Assembly (NCBI GenBank): GCA_003451975.1
Contig: DMIX01000055.1
Coordinates: 1-10,459, forward strand
Direction: 5' to 3'
Source: Propionibacteriaceae bacterium
Lineage (GTDB): Bacteria; Actinomycetota; Actinomycetes; Propionibacteriales; Propionibacteriaceae
Length of the DNA stretch: 10,459 nt
The notes below the pieces were generated by a model, which did not search any database, was not told where the DNA came from, and was given only the letters and a program-made list of their open reading frames with translations. Below, piece by piece: positions 1 to 5,658 of this stretch. The number at the start of each line of letters is the position of its first letter. The stretch's first letter is position 1. Both the position numbers and the translations under genes were made by a program.

Positions 1-2
1 CC

Positions 3-449
3 CCCACACCGACGGATACGCCTGTTCCACCCACGGTGGAGCTGGACATCTCCGAGAGCTGTGTTGGGCAGCTGGCCACTGTGCGCGGTGCGCACTGGCC
101 GGCTGGCCAGCCGATCACAGTCACGCTAGTGTGGGCCGAGCAAGTCCAGGCGAGCATCGCAACCGGACAGATGACTCCACTTGCGCAGACCGGTGTCGAC
201 GGCGACGGGAATTTCGCAATTGAGGTCGTGGTTCCCGCCGGCCAGGGTTGGGAGAGCGGTGGGCAAGCGGCGATCGTCGTGTGTTCGTCCGGTTGCCAGC
301 AGGCGATGTCGGCGCCGTTGGCGCTGGTCCCGCCCACCGCAACACCGGAACCTCCCACGGCGACCCCGGAGCCGCCACTTCCCACGCAGGAACCGCCTCC
401 GCCGCTCGATGAACCACCGGCTCCGACCGAGGAAGTACCGACAGAATAG
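3..449 (+). CDS. C-terminal part of a probably secreted Ig-like/Pro-Thr-rich protein (5' end outside window)
   Basis: The reading frame is open from the left edge to TAG at 447-449, so this is the 3' end of a larger gene. A GTG at 36 is in frame, but the codons before it already encode a Thr/Pro-rich linker, so I do not treat it as the start. After that linker comes a stretch of about 95 residues with alternating hydrophobic residues, many Gly, Thr and Val, and three Cys (one early in ESC, two close together in VCSSGC). This looks like a small beta-sandwich domain. It is followed by a disordered tail of about 40 residues, rich in Pro, Thr and Glu and containing two PTATPEP repeats. Such tails are common in exported or cell-surface proteins of Chloroflexota. 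No catalytic motif is visible and the function is unknown. The coding call is supported by clean frame and composition; the Ig-like label is an inference. Confidence 0.72.
   Translation, partial: PTPTDTPVPPTVELDISESCVGQLATVRGAHWPAGQPITVTLVWAEQVQASIATGQMTPLAQTGVDGDGNFAIEVVVPAGQGWESGGQAAIVVCSSGCQQAMSAPLALVPPTATPEPPTATPEPPLPTQEPPPPLDEPPAPTEEVPTE
333..374 (+). repeat. Two tandem 21-bp codon repeats encoding PTATPEP twice
   Basis: Units 333-353 and 354-374 encode the same seven residues, PTATPEP, but differ at several synonymous third positions. The peptide is therefore conserved while the DNA has diverged, which argues for an old duplication or selection on the peptide rather than recent slippage. 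It lies in the disordered tail of the left-edge protein. Confidence 0.8.
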
Positions 450-926
450 CGGCCAGGAACCTGGCTGCCATCCACGACAGAGGCTTTCCCAAAGCATGGC
501 GGCGACGCGAGGGTCTCGTCGCCGCGCGAGCTTGACGCAAGTACCAGCCATTTTCGAATCGTACGCGATGCCCACGTATCGCGCGCAGGCTACACGAATG
601 ACGTCCGGCAGAGGTTCGCAGCACACGAGACCAGCGCAATCGAGCGGGTTCCGCCCATCTCGCCGTGTTGCGCTCCGGCCGATCGTCGTACACAGCGGTC
701 TGCGTGACCCTATTCGCGTATTCGTGTCTGATTCGTGGACGGCACGAGTGCCAGCGTACCGAAGCAGCCATCGCCCGCCGACACCAACCCCGGCACCTGC
801 CTGAGTTCAAGCACAATGTGTGGAGGTGACTCGCTGCTTGCGGGCCAGCCCCCGTTTTCCGTGTCCGAGAGTCGGGCCAGCATAGCGTAATCGTAGGTTT
901 AGCGTCAAGAATGGAACGAAAAGCTC
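450..926. other. Intergenic stretch without a recognisable gene
   Basis: I see no credible protein gene in these roughly 480 bases. Open frames here are Arg-rich translations typical of out-of-frame GC-rich DNA. The region holds the hairpin at 500-524, a short direct repeat (CGGGCCAGC at 841-849 and 873-881), and then becomes more AT-rich just before the promoter at 927-935. It separates the left-edge gene from the small transcription unit. Confidence 0.6.
500..524 (+). terminator. Candidate hairpin terminator after the left-edge gene
   Basis: CGGCGACG at 500-507 is exactly complementary to CGTCGCCG at 517-524, an 8-bp GC-rich stem closing a 9-nt loop in which GA and TC can also pair. It starts about 50 bases after the stop codon at 449. 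No T-run follows, so it may be a weak terminator, an mRNA-stabilising hairpin, or chance in GC-rich DNA. Confidence 0.35.
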
Positions 927-935
927 TGCTATAAT
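927..935 (+). promoter_or_regulatory. Extended -10 promoter for the small transcription unit
   Basis: TGCTATAAT at 927-935 is a perfect sigma-70 type -10 hexamer preceded by the TGN extension. No good -35 hexamer sits 16-18 bases upstream, which fits extended -10 promoters that do not depend on one. Transcription would begin near 942. The tRNA promoter downstream uses the same TGC extension. Confidence 0.7.
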
Positions 936-991
936 GGTATCGTAGTCTGAAAGAGAGTTGTACACGACCCCGACGGGGGGTCACCAGATGA

Positions 992-1001
992 GAGGAGGTG
1001 A
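992..1001 (+). promoter_or_regulatory. Near-perfect Shine-Dalgarno sequence with no ATG behind it
   Basis: GAGGAGGTGA is almost a full complement of the 16S rRNA 3' end. No ATG follows at a usable distance. Possible non-standard starts are TTG at 1008 (13 codons, MFTGGSVRLVPTK, stop 1047-1049) and ATT at 1007 (24 codons, VYWRVCATRAHQVKF near its start, stop 1079-1081). An ATG at 988 begins a 22-codon frame but precedes the site. Either a micro-peptide is made from a weak start or the site is a ribosome- or RNA-binding element. Confidence 0.5.
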
Positions 1002-1123
1002 GGCTGATTGTTTACTGGCGGGTCTGTGCGACTCGTGCCCACCAAGTGAAATTTGAGGGACACAGGCCCAAGGTTGTTTGACAATAGCCGCGGTTGCATC
1101 TGGTAGTGATTTACGAAACGAAA

Positions 1124-1160
1124 AGACAGTGGGGTTGTCGCGGCCCCACTGTCTAATTTT
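1124..1160 (+). terminator. Strong intrinsic terminator
   Basis: AGACAGTGGGG at 1124-1134 pairs perfectly over 11 bp with CCCCACTGTCT at 1144-1154 around a 9-nt loop. AA and then TTTT follow at 1155-1160. The stem is preceded by an A-run (1121-1124). It ends the small transcription unit and separates it from the tRNA promoter. Confidence 0.85.
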
Positions 1161-1170
1161 GTGCCTCGAT

Positions 1171-1199
1171 TTGCCTTGACCCCTCGGTTGTGCTATACT
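1171..1199 (+). promoter_or_regulatory. Promoter of the tRNA-Arg gene
   Basis: A -35-like TTGCCT at 1171-1176, a 17-base spacer and TATACT at 1194-1199 with a TGC extension (1191-1193). The predicted start near 1206 lies just ahead of the tRNA 5' end at 1213. A better-looking TTGACC at 1176-1181 is only 12 bases from the -10 and is unlikely to be the -35. Confidence 0.7.
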
Positions 1200-1212
1200 G
1201 CCTGGACAACAA

Positions 1213-1288
1213 GCCCCTATAGCTCAGAGGATAGAGCAGTGGTTTCCTAAACCATGTGTCGCAAGTTCGAATCTTGCTGGGGTCGCCA
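1213..1288 (+). tRNA. tRNA-Arg (anticodon CCU), CCA encoded
   Basis: It folds as a full cloverleaf. Acceptor arm: 1213-1219 with 1278-1284. D stem: GCTC/GAGC. Anticodon stem: 1239-1243 with 1251-1255 (first pair G-U). Anticodon loop: TTCCTAA with CCT at positions 34-36. T stem: GCAAG/CTTGC around TTCGAAT. Discriminator: G1285. CCA at 1286-1288. It decodes AGG. The acceptor stem has a C-U mismatch at its second pair (1214 and 1283) and a U-G wobble at 1218/1279, but all other arms are sound. It has its own promoter. tRNA genes are frequent integration sites, which is relevant to the region that follows. Confidence 0.93.
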
Positions 1289-1797
1289 TCCACCTGGAGC
1301 GCGTAAAACCCTTCTGGGAAGCAGAGACGTGGACTCTCAGGAGTCGTACAAAGTGACTACTCGTTGCGGGAGACGTCGCACAATCTGCGATGGAGACGGC
1401 CCCAGACGCTCGGGATGCGGCCATTGGACGGTGAGGCTTCGGCCATGGAACGCGGCCAGGTCTACGACGCTGCCAGGCGCAGTCGCTATCTTTGCCTGCA
1501 CCAAGTTGCTATGGGCCATGCACCGAACAAGCGGGTCGGGCGATTCAGGAGCCGCACGCAGACGTTGGGGCGAAGGCATGTTCGAAAGCGACACAGCGGG
1601 CAGCAACCACCGCACGCGAACAATGGCCCCAGCTGCCGAGGGGCACCTTCAACGCTGCTCATGGCATCGGGCTCCAGGCAAAGGCTCCGACATTGTCCTG
1701 AGAATCACTCTCGATGCGTCACAGATCGGCATTCCCAACCTGATTATGTCTCCAGGTGCCGCCACAATGAGGTTAAGCAGAGGAACGGAGCACGAGT
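1289..1797. other. About 500 bases between tRNA-Arg and the NTPase gene, no recognisable gene
   Basis: Several frames are open here, but their translations are rich in Arg, His and Ser without domain-like patterning, and one simply reads on from the tRNA. A small hairpin (GACTC 1332-1336 with GAGTC 1341-1345, loop TCAG) might help end the tRNA transcript, but it has no T-run. No integrase remnant and no second copy of the tRNA 3' end could be seen. The promoter of the NTPase gene is presumably here; I could not identify a convincing one. The last bases contain its ribosome binding site, GGAG at 1787-1790. Confidence 0.55.
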
Positions 1798-4700
1798 GTG
1801 AACCTGTTGGACCGCATCGACCGGCGGCTTGCGGACACGCGGGCCCGCATCAACCCGGACGATTTTGAAGACTGCGTAACGTCTCTACTGACCCCGCAAT
1901 TTCCCGGAATTGTCCCTATCGTGGGCGGTACCGACTATGGGCTCGATGCTGAAGTCACGCCCTCGGATCTTCATTTGATCGGGCTAACCATCACCTCTTC
2001 TCGCACGCCTGAAGGTGCGCGTGAGAATTTGCGGAGCAGTCTTGCCTCGATGAGAAAGCATGGCCTGGCGATTGAACGAGTCATGGCCGCGAACCTTGCT
2101 GAGTTTACCCGTCGCCGCCGAAATGGGCTCAGCGACATTGCGCGCGAGTTCGGCTGTGAGCTGGTACAGGTCTTCGACCGCGCCTACTTCGCGAATCAGT
2201 TCCGTGCCCATCCGGATTGGCGCCAGAAGATCCTGGGCATCGCAGGGGGTGCGTTCAGCCTGTCCCGGGACCCGCGCGGCAGCTGGCCCGTCGATCGCCA
2301 CCTACCGACCGTTGGCCGGGATCAACTTTTTGCGAACCTAACAAACCGCGAAGAAGACCTCGTGCTCCACGGAGTACCAGGCTCAGGCAAAAGCCATGTC
2401 GCCGCTTTGCTCCCCGATGCGCTCTTCCTTGAGGACCAGCCGTCCGCCGAGCGACTACTAGACGACCTCATAGCGGCGCACCCAGCGATCGTCATCGTGG
2501 ACGACGCAGGAGGACGCTCTGACGAACTGGATCGTTTGGTCTACACCCGGCGCGCCGAGAACTTGAGTTACAGAGTTGTCGCAACATGCTGGCCTCACCA
2601 AGTAGACGATGTCACAGATCATCTCCCCATTGCACAGCCTTTCGAAGTGGAACTATTGACGAGGGAGGAGATGGGTACGCTCCTACGATCTCGAGGCATC
2701 ACCCGGCTCGCCGTGATCGCCCAGATCCTCGAGTTAGCGCAAGGACGCCCTGCTTGGGCGCTGAACCTTGCTGACCTTCTCATCCGGGATGACGATTGGC
2801 AGTCGGTCTGGACAGGGGCCGCAACACGGACCCATGTCGTCGCCCATCTGAGGCGTTCAGGGGCCGCCCCAGAAGCAATAGAGTTGCTCGCCGCGATTGC
2901 CATGCTCGGCCAAGTCGGCGAGGACCATGCGCGGCGCCTTGGACGGTTATTGGAGATACCTAGGATCGACCTGCGCCGCGTGCTCGAGTCAGTCGCCGTT
3001 GCGGGTCTTCTCAACGTAGAACGCGTCCGAGTCCCCCTTCCTCAGGGTTCGTCCGCCACGGCCAGTTTCGAGGACCGCTATGCAGTGGAGCCCGAGATCG
3101 TGGCAGCAAGTATCGCGGCCGACAGCTTCTTCGCTGGCCGTGCTCCGGCCGTCACATTGAACGAACTCCGCACCGAGTTCAAAGACAGAACAGCCCATCT
3201 GATTCAGACACAGATTCACTGCGCGTTGGTGGGTGCGACCGAGCCGGTCTTCCCGACTACACAGGACCTCACGGACGCACTCGCAGCAGCCGACAGCGAC
3301 CCTCAGAAAGCAAGACTGCTCCGAAGCTACGCCCGGCTTGAGCCTAATCGAACCCGCTTCGTGATTGACTTACTGACTGAACAAGCCCGTTCTTCCTGGG
3401 CGTCCCGGGATTCGTGGAGCACTCAGTGGGCGACCGGCTTGCTCGCTGAGTGCGTCGCAGACTCGGTCAAAGGAGACGACTCTGTAGAACCCGTTCTTCA
3501 GCTAGTCGAGCTGTTTTCCGAACTTGCTGAAAGTGGCTTCTTTCACCGCGAGATTGCCGCAGCGTTTGTTGAGGAACTTCGAGGCGCTCGGACCGGGGAC
3601 CTGCCCGATGCCACTCGCCTTCTCAGAGTGGCTGAAACAATAGCTTCCATACCCGAGAAACCATCTGGGCATCGCTCCGCATCCGCGAGGTTGGCGTTGG
3701 TACTAGAGATTCTCCAACCTACGTTCGAAGACAACTTCATGAGCCCCGAATCGGTGACCCAGTTCATATTGCAGTCTTTCGCGTGGCCTGGGAAGTACCT
3801 CACTGCCCTGTTCGAAGCGACTCGCCCTGAGCTCGAACGAATAGTCCACCAGCTCTCGGAGGATGACATCAAGTTGGCTCTTGAAGGGTTAGCCAAGTGG
3901 GTCTCGCTGGCCGAAGCGAACGCCTTGCCATTTGGCGAGCAGCCCACCGACGAGCAGGCTGAGGCAGCCGCACGCGTGGCTGTCGAGTTCGCTGGCATCG
4001 TTAAGCAGACGATTCGGAGACCGGGCCTGCGGGCGCGGTTCAACTCGATCACGCGACCACTCGGCATTCACCTCGACGAGCCAGACGTCCTCTTTGCAAC
4101 GCTCACTGCCGACCGCGACCTCCACGAGGGCTGGCGCGAGGCAGCGCGCCAGTCTGAGCAGGCCATCGATGAGGCTCTCGCGCCATACCTGCAGAAAGCT
4201 CCAACCGAGATCATGCGGTGGATCGCGGCCAACCAAGACGACCTCCAACTAGCGAAAGCACAAAGTGCAGCCCCGTGGCGGATCATGCGCAAGATTGCGA
4301 ACGAACCTGACGCCACAAGGTGGCTGACTGCGGCGCTCGAGGCCGGCCTCAGCGCTCAATGCGGAATCCTCATCGATGCTGCGGTCTCCCAAGGAGGCCT
4401 CGACCAAGCCACCGTGACAACGCTGCTCAACGACTCTGTAACTCGGCCAGCGCTTCTGGACGCCGTGCTCCGCCACGACGCCGACAAGAAACTCGCTCAG
4501 CGCATTGTCAGCCAAACAACCGCCGCGGACCTCGCCAAGTCCGACAGCATCTTTGACCTCCGACACGCACCCGAGTGGAAGCTGACGCTCCTCTTCACCC
4601 ACCCGGATCCAGTCTTCCGAGGAACCGCCGCCGCCCTGTGGGCGGCTGGAGCCGCCATCGGCCCACCCCCGGGTCGAAGCGTGCTCGAGGCACCTCCGAA

Positions 4701-5328
4701 CTGGACCGAAGCAATCGCGTATTTCACGCTGCCGTCCGTACTTGAGGACTCGTACGAGCAAGAAGCACTGAGAGCGATCGCACGCGAAGCCCCCGACGTC
4801 TACGCCGATCTGCTCGCAAGGCACGCTCAGAGCGTCACTACACGCAACAGCTTCGATGAGTGGAGCGAGAGCCTCCGCGAGCTCAACGCCGAGCAACGCC
4901 AATGCCTGTGGTTGCGGGTCGCGGACACGCGCAACGCGAACGAGTTGTTCTGCGCGTTGTCGGCTGGAAGTGTGGAGTGGGCTCGGGCTGCATTGGAGAG
5001 TGGTGCCGCTCGAGTCGAGCCAGATCATCTCTTGCATGCTGGACGTTGCCAGAACGGGCCCGGGATATCGTTCGAGAACATTGCACGCCTCTTCATGCCA
5101 CTCGGCGTCGAGCCGGATGGGCTCTTGTGGCTACTCACGGCGGGTACTCATTGGGGTGAGGACCACCAACGCTACGCAGCAATTCTGGGTCAGTGCCGCA
5201 AGCTCGCAGCCTCATCGGACGACGACATAGCACGCCTAGGCAGACGCGGCGTGGAGGTGCATGAACCACTCCTTGCTGAAGCGCAACGCCGCGCACGAGA
5301 TGCTGCGGTTCGCGGACGCCGCCACTGA
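1798..5328 (+). CDS. STAND-type P-loop NTPase with N-terminal Mrr/PD-(D/E)XK-like domain; candidate antiphage sensor
   Basis: A protein of 1176 residues starting at GTG 1798, chosen because GGAG sits 7 bases upstream. Residues ~20-145 resemble an Mrr-type nuclease fold: a helix with E24, then GTDYGLDAEV (D46, D50), then the strand IGLTITSS, where the usual Gln-x-Lys is absent, so the site may be inactive or altered. A linker leads to the NTPase: Walker A GVPGSGKS (192-199), Walker B IVIVDD (231-236), a sensor-like strand ATCWP (262-266) and the STAND-type GRP motif (316-318). A winged-helix-like part follows (~356-415). From ~420 to the end the protein is a long helical array without membrane segments, where STAND proteins usually carry their ligand-sensing repeats. 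Effector-NTPase-sensor order matches Avs-like defence proteins, but ligand and effector activity are unknown. It stands alone, convergent to the catabolic operon. Codon use looks less GC3-biased than the operon, hinting at transfer. Confidence 0.85.
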   Translation: MNLLDRIDRRLADTRARINPDDFEDCVTSLLTPQFPGIVPIVGGTDYGLDAEVTPSDLHLIGLTITSSRTPEGARENLRSSLASMRKHGLAIERVMAANLAEFTRRRRNGLSDIAREFGCELVQVFDRAYFANQFRAHPDWRQKILGIAGGAFSLSRDPRGSWPVDRHLPTVGRDQLFANLTNREEDLVLHGVPGSGKSHVAALLPDALFLEDQPSAERLLDDLIAAHPAIVIVDDAGGRSDELDRLVYTRRAENLSYRVVATCWPHQVDDVTDHLPIAQPFEVELLTREEMGTLLRSRGITRLAVIAQILELAQGRPAWALNLADLLIRDDDWQSVWTGAATRTHVVAHLRRSGAAPEAIELLAAIAMLGQVGEDHARRLGRLLEIPRIDLRRVLESVAVAGLLNVERVRVPLPQGSSATASFEDRYAVEPEIVAASIAADSFFAGRAPAVTLNELRTEFKDRTAHLIQTQIHCALVGATEPVFPTTQDLTDALAAADSDPQKARLLRSYARLEPNRTRFVIDLLTEQARSSWASRDSWSTQWATGLLAECVADSVKGDDSVEPVLQLVELFSELAESGFFHREIAAAFVEELRGARTGDLPDATRLLRVAETIASIPEKPSGHRSASARLALVLEILQPTFEDNFMSPESVTQFILQSFAWPGKYLTALFEATRPELERIVHQLSEDDIKLALEGLAKWVSLAEANALPFGEQPTDEQAEAAARVAVEFAGIVKQTIRRPGLRARFNSITRPLGIHLDEPDVLFATLTADRDLHEGWREAARQSEQAIDEALAPYLQKAPTEIMRWIAANQDDLQLAKAQSAAPWRIMRKIANEPDATRWLTAALEAGLSAQCGILIDAAVSQGGLDQATVTTLLNDSVTRPALLDAVLRHDADKKLAQRIVSQTTAADLAKSDSIFDLRHAPEWKLTLLFTHPDPVFRGTAAALWAAGAAIGPPPGRSVLEAPPNWTEAIAYFTLPSVLEDSYEQEALRAIAREAPDVYADLLARHAQSVTTRNSFDEWSESLRELNAEQRQCLWLRVADTRNANELFCALSAGSVEWARAALESGAARVEPDHLLHAGRCQNGPGISFENIARLFMPLGVEPDGLLWLLTAGTHWGEDHQRYAAILGQCRKLAASSDDDIARLGRRGVEVHEPLLAEAQRRARDAAVRGRRH

Positions 5329-5407
5329 TCGGGGCGAGTTCGTGTCCGGCCTGCGGCAGCCTCTGAGCCTCGACGGCTGCACGATGAGCCAAGCGGCTGA
5401 TTTGTGA
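5261..5407 (+). CDS. Possible 48-residue protein overlapping the 3' end of the NTPase gene
   Basis: ATG at 5261 to TGA at 5405-5407 encodes a polypeptide of 48 residues beginning MNHSLLKRNAAHEML, in a frame different from the NTPase gene, which ends at 5328. GGAGG at 5253-5257 precedes the ATG, although the 3-base gap is short. Third codon positions are almost all G or C, including in the part past 5328 where no other gene imposes this, so the frame looks more gene-like than the last codons of the NTPase. An in-frame TAG at 5237 rules out a long upstream extension in the same frame. It could be a small partner of the NTPase, the original C-terminus exposed by a frameshift, or chance. No family is recognised. 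Confidence 0.3.
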   Translation: MNHSLLKRNAAHEMLRFADAATDRGEFVSGLRQPLSLDGCTMSQAADL

Positions 5408-5590
5408 TCGATCCAATGACGCCCTCGTGGCAACCCAGATCGCGAAACTGAGGCTTGTGGGTCGAATCGCTGACCCCCACCACGCATGGCGGTGACCCCA
5501 CTACCTGACTACCAACAGCAAACCGGCGGCACCGAGCCCACACGACGCGACTGAGACCGATTCGCCCCGCCGCCTCCTCTGGACGCAGCA
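5408..5590. other. Convergent intergenic region with a weak hairpin
   Basis: No gene is seen. GGGTC (5459-5463) can pair with GACCC (5472-5476), or alternatively GTGGG (5457-5461) with CCCAC (5476-5480), which may help end the NTPase transcript; no T-run follows. The 15-base segment at 5469-5483 recurs with one mismatch at 5612-5626, inside the arm of the next hairpin. Confidence 0.4.
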
Positions 5591-5623
5591 GTGGGGGCCG
5601 ACTCGATCAGAGCCGACCCCCAC
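5591..5623 (-). terminator. Large hairpin between convergent units, probable terminator of the catabolic operon
   Basis: GTGGGGGCCGACTC (5591-5604) pairs with GAGCCGACCCCCAC (5610-5623) around the loop GATCA, 12 of 14 positions being complementary. It lies 35 bases past the stop of the dioxygenase gene and could act on both strands. It lacks a T-run, as do many terminators in GC-rich bacteria. Confidence 0.6.
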
Positions 5624-5658
5624 CACACCAACTGGCGTGTCCCCAAACCTGTCAGGGC

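Larger units (their letters stand above)
942..1160 (+). ncRNA. Candidate small RNA or micro-peptide mRNA (about 220 nt)
   Basis: A strong promoter at 927-935 and a strong intrinsic terminator at 1124-1160 bracket about 220 nt with no ordinary gene, so an independent short transcript is predicted. Visible structure: a hairpin GACCCC/GGGGTC at 966-971 and 977-982; a long-range helix in which CCAGATG (984-990) pairs exactly with CATCTGG (1097-1103), extended by TCA (981-983) with TGA (1107-1109) across a bulge; and a hairpin of TGGCGGG (1016-1022) with CCCACCA (1038-1044), with one mismatch. Inside the long-range helix lies a near-perfect Shine-Dalgarno sequence at 992-1001. It lacks the signature sequences I know for tmRNA, RNase P RNA and SRP RNA. 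6S RNA cannot be excluded, although its usual end-to-end hairpin is not obvious. It could be a regulatory RNA, a structured leader, or an mRNA for a peptide of 13-24 residues. Confidence 0.5.

Noticed and set aside
121..984. Long Arg-rich ORFs on both strands in the first kilobase
   Set aside because: They overlap the better-supported left-edge gene or non-coding sequence, cross the promoter region, and have compositions typical of antisense or out-of-frame GC-rich DNA.
942..1160. Identification of the small unit as tmRNA, RNase P RNA or SRP RNA
   Set aside because: The sequence signatures I know for these RNAs are absent and the length or layout does not fit; 6S RNA was left open as unproven.
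1224..1424. Minus-strand ORF across the tRNA gene, with a segment reading PARFELATHGLGN
   Set aside because: This is the translation of the reverse complement of the tRNA-Arg gene, a spurious protein that recurs in databases. The cloverleaf explains the sequence.
1254..1868. Plus-strand ORFs of 69-204 codons between tRNA-Arg and the NTPase gene
   Set aside because: They start inside the tRNA or lack ribosome binding sites, overlap one another in several frames, and have Arg/His/Ser-rich translations with no domain-like pattern.
4249..5037. 262-codon minus-strand ORF opposite the NTPase gene
   Set aside because: It is antisense to a well-supported gene with clear motifs and has no ribosome binding site or recognisable family.
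1798..5328. Reading the NTPase as a LuxR/MalT-type transcription activator
   Set aside because: There is no C-terminal helix-turn-helix, and the N-terminal domain is Mrr-like rather than a DNA-binding domain.
5455..5486. Sequence with TCGAATC and a terminal CCCCCACCA that resembles a tRNA 3' end, considered as an attR copy of the tRNA
   Set aside because: Only TCGAATC matches the tRNA-Arg T loop in register; the T-stem and acceptor bases differ, so it is not a duplicate of 1261-1288. The same bases are better explained as a hairpin.
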